A stretch of DNA of 64,000 nt from Thermoleophilia bacterium SCSIO 60948 (GTDB taxonomy: Bacteria; Actinomycetota; Thermoleophilia; Solirubrobacterales; 70-9), in NCBI GenBank assembly GCA_021496505.1, contig CP053031.1, positions 1,116,001-1,180,000 on the forward strand, in the 5' to 3' direction. How positions within the stretch are numbered: position 1 is the first letter of the stretch; every line of letters starts with the position of its first letter. A model generated the notes under the pieces. The model saw only the letters and a list, made by a program, of their open reading frames with translations. It searched no databases and was not told where the DNA came from. Position numbers and translations under genes: made by a program. This document shows positions 7,705 to 15,697 of this stretch, one piece after another.

Positions 7705-9915
7705 GTGCGACGCGTCACCTTCTCCCGCAACCACACGCTGTCGCTCTCGCGGACCTGCCGCTGCTACTGCAAGTACTGCGCGTTCGCGACCCACAGACCC
7801 CACCTCCACGGCCCGGAGGAGGTGGAGCGCCAGCTCGACGAGGCCGTCAAGCGGCGCGCGAAGGAGCTCCTCGTCCTGACGGGGGAGGGGCCTGACGAGC
7901 ACCCGGGGGTCGCCGAGCGGCTCGCCGAGCTCGGGCACGCCGACTTCGTCTCCTACGTCGTCTGGGCCTGCGAACGGGCGCTCGAGCGCGGGATCCTGCC
8001 GCATACGAACCTCGGCGTGCTCGCGCCGGCCGACCTCGCGCGGCTTCGCGAGGTCACCGCATCCCAGGGCCTGATGCTGGAGTCGGTCTCCGAGCGGCTG
8101 ATGGACACCGTCCACGCGGGCTCGCCGACCAAGCATCCGGCCCGCCGGCTCGAGACGATCGAGGCGGCGGGGGAGCTCCGGATCCCGTTCACGAGCGGGA
8201 TCCTCGTCGGGATCGGCGAGACCGAGGAGGAGCGGGTGGCCTCGCTCGAGGCGCTCGCGGAGGTGCACGAGCGCCACGGCCACGTCCAGGAGGTGATCCT
8301 CCAGAACTTCGTCCCGCATCCGCGCTACTACGGTCGCGAGGTGGCCGAGATCGCCGACCGCGCGGCGCGGACGCGCTGGTCGGAGCTCGGGCGCCCGAGC
8401 GGCTCCGACGTCGCGACGGAGGGTGCCTCGCTGCCCGGGTGGGCCTCGCCGGTGACGCTCGACGACATGCGGCGGTTGGTCGCCGAGGCCGAGCGGCTGC
8501 TGCCCGGCGTCGGGATCCAGATCCCGCCGAACCTCTCGGACTGGTGGGTCGACCTGGTCGAGGCCGGCGCGACGGATCTGGGCGGCCTGTCGGCCAACGG
8601 TGACCACATCTCGCCCGAGCACGCGTTCCCGAGCCCACGCGAGGTCCGCGACCGGCTCGCGCCGATGGGCTACGCGGTGGCCGAGCGGCTCTGCGTCTAC
8701 CCGCAGTACCTCGAGTCCGAGTGGGTCGACGAGGCGGTGCTCGACGTCGTCCGCAACCGCTTCTGGAGCTTCATCCCGCGGCGTGGCTCGGGCCGCGGCC
8801 GGCGCGAGGAGATCGACCCCGACGCGGCTCCGGCCGCGATCGAGCGCTCGCTCGCCGGGGAGCCGCTGACCGAGGACGAGCTGACGGCGCTGTTCTCCGA
8901 GCGGCGTCCGGAGGTGATCGAGTCGATGCGCGCCGGAGCCGATCGGCTGCGCGCCGAGCTCGCCGGCGAGACCGCGACCTACATCGTCAACCGCAACATC
9001 AACTTCACCAACGTCTGCGTCGTCGGCTGCGCGTTCTGCGGCTTCGGACAGAGCCGCCGCTCGCCCGATGCCTACCACCTCTCCGAGGCCGACTTCGAGC
9101 AGCGCGTCGCCGAGGCGGTCGACGTCGGCGCGACCGAGATCTGCATGCAGGGCGGGATCCATCCCGACTACACGCTGGCCGACTACGGCGCCTGGCTCGA
9201 GCGCGCGAAGCGCGTCGCGCCCGACCTCCACCTGCACGCCTACTCGCCGATGGAGATCGACCACATGTGCGAGATCTCTGGGCTCGAGCCGCGGGCGGTC
9301 TTCGAGTATCTCCGCGACCGCGGCCTCGGCTCGACGCCCGGGACGGCCGCCGAGGTGCTCGACGACGGCGTTCGCCAGCGGATCTCGCCGAACAAGCTCC
9401 CGGCGGCGCGCTGGGTCGAGATCATCGAGGCCTGCCACGCCTCGGGGCTGCGCTCGACGTCGACGGTGATGTTCGGTCATGTCGAGGAGCCGCGTGAGCT
9501 CGCCCGGCACATGCGGGTGATCCGGGCGCTCCAGGAGCGCACCGGGGGAATCACCGAGTTCGTCCCGCTGAGCTTCATCCCGCACCAGACGCTGCTCGGC
9601 CGCACGCACGGGGTCGAGGAGATCTCACGCGCGGAGAACCTCAAGCACACGGCGGCCTTCCGGCTCGCGCTCGGGCGCAGCGTTCGCAACCTCCAGGCGA
9701 GCTGGGTCAAGATGGGCCTCGACGCGGCGACCGAGAGCCTGCGCTGGGGGGTGAACGACCTCGGCGGAACGCTGATGGAGGAGTCGATCTCGCGGATGGC
9801 CGGGTCCCAGCACGGGGTCCGGCTCGAGCCCGAGCAGCTGATCGAGGCCGCGCGCGCCGCCGGTCGTGTCCCGGCGCAGCGCACGACCCTGTACGAGGTC
9901 CTCGCGACGCACTGA
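7705..9915 (+). CDS. fbiC: FbiC: two-domain FO synthase (CofG-CofH fusion)
   Basis: This 736-residue bifunctional radical SAM enzyme builds the deazaflavin FO, the chromophore of F420, from tyrosine and 5-amino-6-ribitylaminouracil. The CofG half has Cys18-x3-Cys22-x2-Cys25; the CofH half has Cys438, Cys442 and Cys445 (VCVVGCAFCGFGQ) for the second [4Fe-4S]-SAM cluster. The single-chain form is the actinobacterial type. It converges on cofE, the end of the npdG-cofDCE operon, so FO synthesis and F420 maturation genes face each other. The start is set by TAGCGT. Confidence 0.94.
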   Translation: MRRVTFSRNHTLSLSRTCRCYCKYCAFATHRPHLHGPEEVERQLDEAVKRRAKELLVLTGEGPDEHPGVAERLAELGHADFVSYVVWACERALERGILPHTNLGVLAPADLARLREVTASQGLMLESVSERLMDTVHAGSPTKHPARRLETIEAAGELRIPFTSGILVGIGETEEERVASLEALAEVHERHGHVQEVILQNFVPHPRYYGREVAEIADRAARTRWSELGRPSGSDVATEGASLPGWASPVTLDDMRRLVAEAERLLPGVGIQIPPNLSDWWVDLVEAGATDLGGLSANGDHISPEHAFPSPREVRDRLAPMGYAVAERLCVYPQYLESEWVDEAVLDVVRNRFWSFIPRRGSGRGRREEIDPDAAPAAIERSLAGEPLTEDELTALFSERRPEVIESMRAGADRLRAELAGETATYIVNRNINFTNVCVVGCAFCGFGQSRRSPDAYHLSEADFEQRVAEAVDVGATEICMQGGIHPDYTLADYGAWLERAKRVAPDLHLHAYSPMEIDHMCEISGLEPRAVFEYLRDRGLGSTPGTAAEVLDDGVRQRISPNKLPAARWVEIIEACHASGLRSTSTVMFGHVEEPRELARHMRVIRALQERTGGITEFVPLSFIPHQTLLGRTHGVEEISRAENLKHTAAFRLALGRSVRNLQASWVKMGLDAATESLRWGVNDLGGTLMEESISRMAGSQHGVRLEPEQLIEAARAAGRVPAQRTTLYEVLATH

Positions 9916-9918
9916 GCG

Positions 9919-9938
9919 GACCGTCGCGACGCGCGGTC
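9919..9938. terminator. Small hairpin between convergent fbiC and cofE
   Basis: GACCG pairs with CGGTC around a 10-base loop in the 27-base gap between two convergent stop codons. There is no T-run, so termination is only a suggestion. Confidence 0.25.
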
Positions 9939-9942
9939 GGCG

Positions 9943-10728
9943 CTAGCGGAACAGGTCCTCGGCCTCGGGCCGGCGTAGCGCCGCGGCACCGGGGCCGTCC
10001 TCGGAGGTGATCCAGCGATCGGCACCGCTGATCACCACGGCCGGCGTTCCGGAGCGCTTGTGGCGCGCGAGGTCGGCCGCCGAGGCGAGCTGATCGGCGA
10101 CGGCGATCGCGCTCGCCGCGAGCTCGCGTCCGTCGCGATCGAGCTCGCCACGCAGGTCGTCGAGCGGTGCGAGACCCGCGCAGCCGATCGCGATCTCGGC
10201 CTGCCCGAGTCGCCACGCCCGGCCGAAGCTGTCGGAGATCACGACGGCGGGGGGAGCCCCGAGCTCCGCCCGCAGCTCGGAGCGCAGGCGGCGCGCCGAG
10301 TCGTCGGGGTCGGCGGGGAGGAGGGCGACGCGGTTCTCGCCCGGGACGTTCGAGGCGTCGATGCCCGCGTTCGCGCATACGAGGCCCGAGTGGGTCTCAC
10401 AGATCAGCGCGCCGCGCTCGGCGCGGAGGACCGAGCGCGATTCGGCGAGGACCAACTCGACGAGCGCTGGGTCCTTGCCGAGCTCGCCGGCGAGCCGTAT
10501 GGCACCGGGGCCGGGGACGACGTCACCGAGCGCGAGGACCCGGCCCTCCGCCTTCGAGACGACCTTCTGCGAGACGCAGACGACGCTTGCGCTGCCGAGC
10601 TCGATCCGTGCCCGGGTGGCCGCCGCCGCGATGAGCCGGCCGAGCGGGTCGCCCTCCTCGACCTCCGGGAGGCCCGGGATCGGTTCGGCGCGCAGGCCGG
10701 GCGCTTCGGGCCCGGCTTCCGGTGTCAC
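9943..10728 (-). CDS. cofE: CofE: F420-0:gamma-glutamyl ligase
   Basis: The 261-residue GTP-dependent ligase adds the gamma-linked glutamate tail to F420-0. VVCVSQKVVSKAEGRV, AGIDASNVPGEN and VVISDSFGRAWRLGQAEIAIG are family landmarks carrying GTP- and metal-binding residues. Length matches archaeal CofE; the C-terminal FMN domain found in mycobacterial FbiB is absent, so a dehydro-F420-0 reductase, if used, must be encoded elsewhere. ATG overlaps the cofC stop by 4 bases; it is the last gene of the operon. Confidence 0.92.
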   Translation of the reverse strand: MTPEAGPEAPGLRAEPIPGLPEVEEGDPLGRLIAAAATRARIELGSASVVCVSQKVVSKAEGRVLALGDVVPGPGAIRLAGELGKDPALVELVLAESRSVLRAERGALICETHSGLVCANAGIDASNVPGENRVALLPADPDDSARRLRSELRAELGAPPAVVISDSFGRAWRLGQAEIAIGCAGLAPLDDLRGELDRDGRELAASAIAVADQLASAADLARHKRSGTPAVVISGADRWITSEDGPGAAALRRPEAEDLFR

Positions 10729-11429
10729 CGCGGACGCCGGCGCGCGCGCTTGGCATCCGGACCGGCGGCGATCCGAAGCAGGGCCTCCGCGGTCTGTGGT
10801 GCGCGCTCGGGATCGGCCTCGAGCTCGCCGCGGAGCGCCTCGAGGTCGTCGGGCGTGTCGAGGTCGAGCGCCATCGAAGGGAGCTCGCGGACCGCGCCGG
10901 CGAGCCCGCGGGCCTCGGCGCGCTCGAGGTGGATGCGGCGGCTGTCGGCGCCGAAGGCGGGCCGGATCGCGTCGGCGGGGGAGAGGATGAGCCCGTTCGT
11001 TCCGCTGCCGTGGCGGTCCGGGATCACGCCGACGCCCGAGTCCGGCTGGGCGTCGAGCGCGCCGTCGAGCTCCGAGGGGTCGAGCAGCGGGCAGTCGATC
11101 GGCAGCAGCGCGACGCAGCCCGCGCCGGTCGCCTTCGCGCGCACGATCCCGAGCGTCGCGGCCTCGGAGTGACCCTGGTCGACGGGGTCCTGAAGCACCT
11201 CCAGCGGCCTTCGCAGGCGCTTCGAGGCCTCGAGCGCGATCCGCTCGGCGCGTCCCTCGCCGGTCACGACGATCGTCCGCTCGATCCGCCGCGCTCGAGC
11301 GACGGCCGCGAGCACGTCGCTCAGCATCGAGCCCGCGAGCAGCGCGCGGGCGCGCGGGTCGATCTCGCCGAGCAGCCGCTGGTTGGTCTGCGAGAAGCGC
11401 TTGACCGGGATGATCGCCGTCGCTCGCAG
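10725..11429 (-). CDS. cofC: CofC/FbiD: phospholactate or PEP guanylyltransferase
   Basis: This nucleotidyltransferase activates 2-phospholactate, phosphoenolpyruvate or 3-phosphoglycerate with GTP for CofD. From the CTG at 11429 the protein reads LRATAIIPVKRFSQTNQRLL, exactly how the family begins, including the nucleotide-binding loop. The first ATG in frame (11327) would remove 34 residues with that loop, and no ATG, GTG or TTG is near the family start, so a CTG start is inferred (GAGGG lies about 7 bases upstream). LLPIDCPLL and LDLDTPDDLEAL are core motifs. The predicted 234 residues match the family. It starts 10 bases after the cofD stop. Confidence 0.85.
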   Translation of the reverse strand: MRATAIIPVKRFSQTNQRLLGEIDPRARALLAGSMLSDVLAAVARARRIERTIVVTGEGRAERIALEASKRLRRPLEVLQDPVDQGHSEAATLGIVRAKATGAGCVALLPIDCPLLDPSELDGALDAQPDSGVGVIPDRHGSGTNGLILSPADAIRPAFGADSRRIHLERAEARGLAGAVRELPSMALDLDTPDDLEALRGELEADPERAPQTAEALLRIAAGPDAKRARRRPR

Positions 11430-11439
11430 GGCCGCGCCC

Positions 11440-12396
11440 TCAGTCGGCGATCGGGGGGAGGCCGGTCGGTCCGGAGCCGGTCAGCCCGGCGACCGCGTCG
11501 AGGACCTCGCGGGCCAGCGCGGCACGCCCGGCGGGCCCCTCCATCAGCGTCTCGGTCGCGTGGACGCGGATGCCCGGAACCTCGGGTTCGGGGTCGCCGG
11601 CGTCGAGCACGATCGCGTCGAGCAGGGGCGCGTAGAGCGAGGCCACGCCCGCCGCGCTGACCGGCCGTCCGATCGCCCGCAGGCAGGCCTCGGTCGGCCC
11701 CTTGATCGAGCGCCCGCCGACGAGCGGGCTCACCGCGACGACCGGAGCGCCGCCCGTGGCGATCGCCTCGCGGATGCCCGCGATCGCGAGGATCGGACCG
11801 ATCGACAGGACCGGATTCGACGGTCCGATGACGACCGCGTCGGCGGCGGCGATCGCGGCCGCCACCTCGGGCGTCGGCCCTGCGCCCTCGAGCCCGTCGA
11901 CCTCGATCCCGCGGATCTCGGCCTCGCCGTGATCGAGGATCAGGAACTCCTGGATCGATCGCCGCCCGGCCGGCGTGAGCACGAACGTGCGAACCGGCGC
12001 CTCGGTCATCGGCAGGACGGCGGCCTCGACCCCTAGAGCCGTCGCGATCTGCGCCTGTGCGGCGGTCGCGGTGCCGCCCTCGGCCATGAAGTGGGTTCGA
12101 TAGAGGCAGGTCGCGAGGTCGCGATCGCCGAGCGAGAACCAGTCGGGTGCGCCGAGTCGCGCGAGCCGCCGGTGGGCCTCGAAGCTGTCCTCGAGGAGCC
12201 CCCAGCCTCGCGCCTCGTCGATCTCGCCCGCCAGCCAGTAGGTGACCAGATCGGGGTCGGGGGAGACCCGGACGCCGTGGACGTCGATGTCATCGCCGCT
12301 GTTGGCGACGACCGTGAGCTCGACGTCGTCGAGGTCGGCGAGGCCGGCCGCGAGCTTCGCGCCGCCGGTCCCGCCGGCGAGCAGGCAGACCTTCAA
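11440..12396 (-). CDS. cofD: CofD: phospholactyl/PEP transferase to FO
   Basis: The 318-residue enzyme transfers the phosphorylated three-carbon unit from the CofC product to FO, giving (dehydro-)F420-0. The N-terminus LLAGGTGGAKLAAGL, then VANSGDDID and VVIGPSNPVLSIGP, are diagnostic of CofD/FbiA. Length is typical. Its ATG overlaps the npdG stop by 4 bases, so the two are translationally coupled. Confidence 0.94.
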   Translation of the reverse strand: MKVCLLAGGTGGAKLAAGLADLDDVELTVVANSGDDIDVHGVRVSPDPDLVTYWLAGEIDEARGWGLLEDSFEAHRRLARLGAPDWFSLGDRDLATCLYRTHFMAEGGTATAAQAQIATALGVEAAVLPMTEAPVRTFVLTPAGRRSIQEFLILDHGEAEIRGIEVDGLEGAGPTPEVAAAIAAADAVVIGPSNPVLSIGPILAIAGIREAIATGGAPVVAVSPLVGGRSIKGPTEACLRAIGRPVSAAGVASLYAPLLDAIVLDAGDPEPEVPGIRVHATETLMEGPAGRAALAREVLDAVAGLTGSGPTGLPPIAD

Positions 12397-13136
12397 CCCT
12401 CCGACCCCTTCGGGCCCTTCGGTGCCTTCGGTGCCCAGTGGTCCGCGTCGCGCGGCAGGCCGAGGATGCGAAGCCCGGCGTGGGTCTTGTAGCGGACGTT
12501 GATCGAGATCAGCATCGCGGTCAGCGACTCGACGATCCGCGCCTGCTCGAGCGGCCCCGCGTTGACCGCGCGCAGCCCTTCGATCGACTCGATCAGCTGC
12601 GCGACCCGAGCCTTGTCGGCCTTGCGCTCACCGCAGACGAGCACGTCTTCGTCGAGCTCGGCGTCGGGGTCGGCGAGCGCCGAGGCGCTGACCGTGTGGA
12701 GCGCCGAGATCACCGTGACCCCGTCGGGGACCATCTCCTGTGCCTGCTCGGCGGCGGACCCCTGCCAGACGCCGAGCGTCCGCGTCGCCTTGCCGCTGAC
12801 CGCCGCCGCGAGCGGCACCGTGCAGTCGACGAGCAGCTGGCCCTCCGAAAGCGCGCCGCGCAGGTTCTGGAGGTTCTCCGACTGGGCCCGGAAGGGGACG
12901 GTCAGGAAGACGACCGACCCGCGCGTGGCCGCGTCCGCGTTCTCGGCGCCGGAGACCGCGCAGTCCGGGCAGAGCTCGCGAAGCCTCGCCGCGGACTCCT
13001 CGGCCCGGCCCGCGTCCCGAGATCCGATCACGACGTCGTGGCCGGCCCGCGCGAGCCGGAGCGCGAGGCCGAAGCCGAGGGCGCCCGTGCCACCGACGAT
13101 CGGTACCTGCTGGCGCTCGTGGTCGCTGCCGGACAT
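12393..13136 (-). CDS. npdG: NpdG: F420-dependent NADP reductase
   Basis: The 247-residue Rossmann protein passes hydride between F420 and NADP(H). VPIVGGTGALGFGLALRLA is the dinucleotide-binding loop; SRDAGRAEESA follows the second strand as in NADP-specific members; VISALHTVSA is a family landmark. The C-terminus has a short APKAPKGPKG tail of unknown role. It is first in the operon npdG-cofD-cofC-cofE, which couples the cofactor to a user enzyme. TAGACT lies 8 bases before the ATG. Confidence 0.92.
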   Translation of the reverse strand: MSGSDHERQQVPIVGGTGALGFGLALRLARAGHDVVIGSRDAGRAEESAARLRELCPDCAVSGAENADAATRGSVVFLTVPFRAQSENLQNLRGALSEGQLLVDCTVPLAAAVSGKATRTLGVWQGSAAEQAQEMVPDGVTVISALHTVSASALADPDAELDEDVLVCGERKADKARVAQLIESIEGLRAVNAGPLEQARIVESLTAMLISINVRYKTHAGLRILGLPRDADHWAPKAPKGPKGSEG

Positions 13137-13144
13137 CGGCGGCG

Positions 13145-13150
13145 AGTCTA
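13145..13150 (-). promoter_or_regulatory. -10 box TAGACT, leaderless start of the npdG-cofDCE operon
   Basis: TAGACT ends 8 bases before ATG 13136; the divergent TATCCT box of the lyase gene is only 21 bases away. Confidence 0.55.
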
Positions 13151-13171
13151 GGTCGGCACCGGTCGCGGGCG

Positions 13172-13177
13172 TATCCT
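13172..13177 (+). promoter_or_regulatory. -10 box TATCCT before the HMG-CoA lyase gene
   Basis: TATCCT ends 9 bases before GTG 13187. Confidence 0.5.
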
Positions 13178-13186
13178 CACGCCCCG

Positions 13187-14116
13187 GTGAGCGTGTCGAT
13201 GCCAGGCAGCGTCCGCGTCCGCGAGGTCGGTCCTCGCGACGGCTTCCAGAACGAGCCCGAGGTGATCCCGACCGCCGACAAGGCGCGACTCGTCTCGGCT
13301 CTGGCGCGCACCGGCCTGCGCCGAATCGAGGTCACCTCCTTCGTCCGCCCCGACGTGATCCCGCAGCTCGCCGACGCCGAGGAGGTCCTGGGTGCCGCCG
13401 AACACCCGGACGACGTCGCGTTCTCGGTCCTCGTCCCGAACGAGCGTGGCCTCGAGCGTGCGCTCGGAGTTCGCGACCGCTTCGACGAGGTGAGCGTGTT
13501 CGTCTCCGCGACCGAGTCGCACAATCGCGCCAACGTCCGCAGCTCGGTCGCCGACACGCTCGACGGGCTCGACCGCACCGTGGCGCTCGCCCGCGAAGCC
13601 GGCCTGCGATGCGAGGGCGTGATCTCGGTCAGCTTCGGCTGCCCCTACGAGGGCCGCGTCGAGCCCGCGACGGTGCTCGAGGTCGCGCGTCGGCTCGTTG
13701 ACGCGGGCTGCGAGGAGATCGGATTCGGCGACACGACGGGGATGGCCAACCCACTCAGCGTCCGGCGCCTGTTCGAGGCCGCGTTCGAGGCGCTGCCGGG
13801 CACCGAGCTCACGGCCCACTTCCACAACACGCGCGGACAGGGGCTGGCCAACGTCCTCGCCGCCCTGGAGTCCGGCGTGCGGAGCTTCGAGAGCTCGTTC
13901 GGCGAGCTCGGGGGCTGCCCGGTCCCGCCGGGCGCGACCGGCAACATCGCGACCGAGGATCTCGTCTCGATGCTCGAGGAGATGGGCGTCTCGACGGGCG
14001 TCGACCTCGAGCGGCTGCTCGCCTGCTCGCGCGAGGTCCAGCAGCTGCTCGGCCGCCCGCTCGGCTCGCACCTGCTGACCGCGGGTCCGGTCGCATGGGA
14101 GGGTGTCGAGGCATGA
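13187..14116 (+). CDS. mvaB: Hydroxymethylglutaryl-CoA lyase family protein
   Basis: The 309-residue HMGL/DRE-TIM barrel cleaves HMG-CoA to acetyl-CoA and acetoacetate, the end of leucine breakdown. VREVGPRDGFQNE holds the substrate-binding Arg-Asp pair; TAHFHNTRGQG supplies the metal-binding His-x-His; GGCPVPPGATGNIATED resembles the active-site loop GGCPxAxGAxGNVATED with its catalytic cysteine. Acetoacetate could be reactivated by the acetoacetyl-CoA synthetase at 21113-23113. Members acting on related acyl-CoAs exist, so the exact substrate is likely but not certain. Confidence 0.85.
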   Translation: MSVSMPGSVRVREVGPRDGFQNEPEVIPTADKARLVSALARTGLRRIEVTSFVRPDVIPQLADAEEVLGAAEHPDDVAFSVLVPNERGLERALGVRDRFDEVSVFVSATESHNRANVRSSVADTLDGLDRTVALAREAGLRCEGVISVSFGCPYEGRVEPATVLEVARRLVDAGCEEIGFGDTTGMANPLSVRRLFEAAFEALPGTELTAHFHNTRGQGLANVLAALESGVRSFESSFGELGGCPVPPGATGNIATEDLVSMLEEMGVSTGVDLERLLACSREVQQLLGRPLGSHLLTAGPVAWEGVEA

Positions 14117-14517
14117 CGGGCACGAGGGAGCGCAACAGCGACGGTTTCCGCCACGCCGTCGAGAGCGGTGATTTCGGCGGGATCGATCGCCTCTTCTCGC
14201 CCCAGGTCGTGTTCCGCAGCCCGGCGGTGTTCGCGCCGTACGAGGGCATCGAGGTCGTCCGCGCGCTCCTGACCGCCGTCGGTCACGTCTTCGAGGACTT
14301 CCACTACCTCGAGCAGGTCGAGTCCGAGGATGGCCGCTTCGCGACGCTCCTCTTCGAGGCGCGGGTCGGCGATCGCGACGTGCAGGGCGTCGACCTGCTC
14401 TGGTTCGACGCGGAGGGCCTGATCGCCGAGATGACGGTGATGGTGCGACCCCTGTCCGGCCTGAACGCGCTTGTCGAAGCGATGGGACGCATGCTCGGCG
14501 GCGCCTCGGCGAGCTAG
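14113..14517 (+). CDS. SnoaL/NTF2-like small protein
   Basis: This 134-residue protein has the SnoaL-like pattern: a helical start, then FSPQVVFRSPAVFAPYEGIEVV and a beta-rich second half. The fold makes a cone-shaped pocket used by cyclases, isomerases and binding proteins; no catalytic set lets me choose. Its ATG overlaps the lyase stop by 4 bases, so it is co-translated with it and may act on or bind a related acyl compound, which is inference. Confidence 0.65.
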   Translation: MTGTRERNSDGFRHAVESGDFGGIDRLFSPQVVFRSPAVFAPYEGIEVVRALLTAVGHVFEDFHYLEQVESEDGRFATLLFEARVGDRDVQGVDLLWFDAEGLIAEMTVMVRPLSGLNALVEAMGRMLGGASAS

Positions 14518-14578
14518 CTCGCGGCCGGGCGGAACGTTGCCCCGGCGGGTTGCGGTGGCGCTCCGCCCGCTCGTTTTC

Positions 14579-14584
14579 TAGCCT
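14579..14584 (+). promoter_or_regulatory. -10 box TAGCCT, leaderless start of the DivIVA-like gene
   Basis: TAGCCT ends 6 bases before ATG 14591. Confidence 0.55.
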
Positions 14585-14590
14585 GGACGC

Positions 14591-15697
14591 ATGGACAAGG
14601 ACTCGATCGAACGGATCCGCACCGCGACCTTCCCGCTGGCGCGTCGCGGTTACGACCGCCGTGAGGTCGATCGCTTCCTGGCCCGGCTCGCCGAATGGCT
14701 CGAGGCCGACGCGCCGGAGCCGGTCGCGGTTCCCACCGAACCACCCGAGCCGCCCGAGGCCGTGCGCCAGGCGCTGGCCGAGGTCGGTGAGCGGACGGCG
14801 GCGATCCTGCTGGCCGCCGAGGAGGCCGCGAGCACGATGCGCTCGGAGGCCGAGGCCGAGGTCAAGGCACTCCGCGAGGAAGTGGAGACGAGCACCCGCA
14901 AAGAGCGCGAGCAGGCCGACGAGTACGCGACCGACAAGCGCACGAGCGCCGAGACCGAGGCCGAGCGCACGCGGGTCGATGCCGACTCCTATTCGGCCGA
15001 GATCCGCGAGGGCTCCGACACCTACGCACAGACGACACGGCGCCAGGCTGACCAGTACGCCTCCGAGGTCAAGGGCGAGATCGACGCGATGGCCGAGAAG
15101 GCGCGGGCCGAGACCGAGGCCAAGGAGGCCGATGCGCGCGAGCGGATCGAGCGCTACGAGGCCGAGGAGATGGAGCAGGCGCGTCTGCGCGCCAAGGCGA
15201 TGATCGACGAGGCGACCGCACGCCGCGACGAGATCGAGGCCGAGATCGTCCAGCTCGGCGAGCGCCGAGACAGCGTCCTCGAGGGGATCCGCAGGCTGAC
15301 GAGCGAGCTGACGGGCACCGCGTCCTCGCACGCGCCGGCGGCGTCGCTCGCCACCGCGGCGGCCGAGGTCCAGGCCGAGGCCGACGCCGAGGAGGCCGCC
15401 GACGCCGCCGCCGAGGCGGACCCCGAGGACGAGCTCATCGAGGACGAGGTCGCCGAGGGCGAGGCCGAGCTCGCGGATGAGGACGACGGAGGGGCGGAGG
15501 ACGAGGCGCCGGTGGTGAGCGCGGGCGACCCCGACGCGACCCAGACGTTCCGCCCCGACTTCGACAACGGTGAGCCGCCGACCGACGAGCACCGACCCGG
15601 CGAGGTCGAGGTGGAGGTCGAGGCCGATCCGGTCGACGAGCCCGGCCCGGACTCGGCCGAGGCCGAGACCACCGTCCACCGGATTCCCGAGCGGTGA
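14591..15697 (+). CDS. DivIVA-like coiled-coil protein with a long acidic tail
   Basis: The N-terminus (FPLARRGYDRREVDRFL, about 15-31) is the lipid-binding DivIVA domain that recognises curved membranes at poles and septa. Residues about 60-240 form a long charged coiled coil rich in Glu, Ala and Arg. The final 120 residues are almost pure Glu/Asp/Ala/Pro and probably disordered. The stop overlaps the start of an acyl-CoA carboxylase beta subunit by 4 bases. DivIVA (Wag31) contact with acyl-CoA carboxylase has been reported in mycobacteria, so this coupling may be meaningful. Total length is 368 residues. Confidence 0.8.
   Translation: MDKDSIERIRTATFPLARRGYDRREVDRFLARLAEWLEADAPEPVAVPTEPPEPPEAVRQALAEVGERTAAILLAAEEAASTMRSEAEAEVKALREEVETSTRKEREQADEYATDKRTSAETEAERTRVDADSYSAEIREGSDTYAQTTRRQADQYASEVKGEIDAMAEKARAETEAKEADARERIERYEAEEMEQARLRAKAMIDEATARRDEIEAEIVQLGERRDSVLEGIRRLTSELTGTASSHAPAASLATAAAEVQAEADAEEAADAAAEADPEDELIEDEVAEGEAELADEDDGGAEDEAPVVSAGDPDATQTFRPDFDNGEPPTDEHRPGEVEVEVEADPVDEPGPDSAEAETTVHRIPER

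Noticed and set aside
6823-9609. A 928-codon minus-strand open frame
   Set aside because: Antisense to the aquaporin and fbiC genes with a low-complexity Arg/Glu/Asp/Ala translation; shadow of GC-rich codons.
11327-11429. ATG at 11327 as the cofC start
   Set aside because: It would delete the conserved nucleotide-binding N-terminus that is plainly encoded upstream in the same frame.
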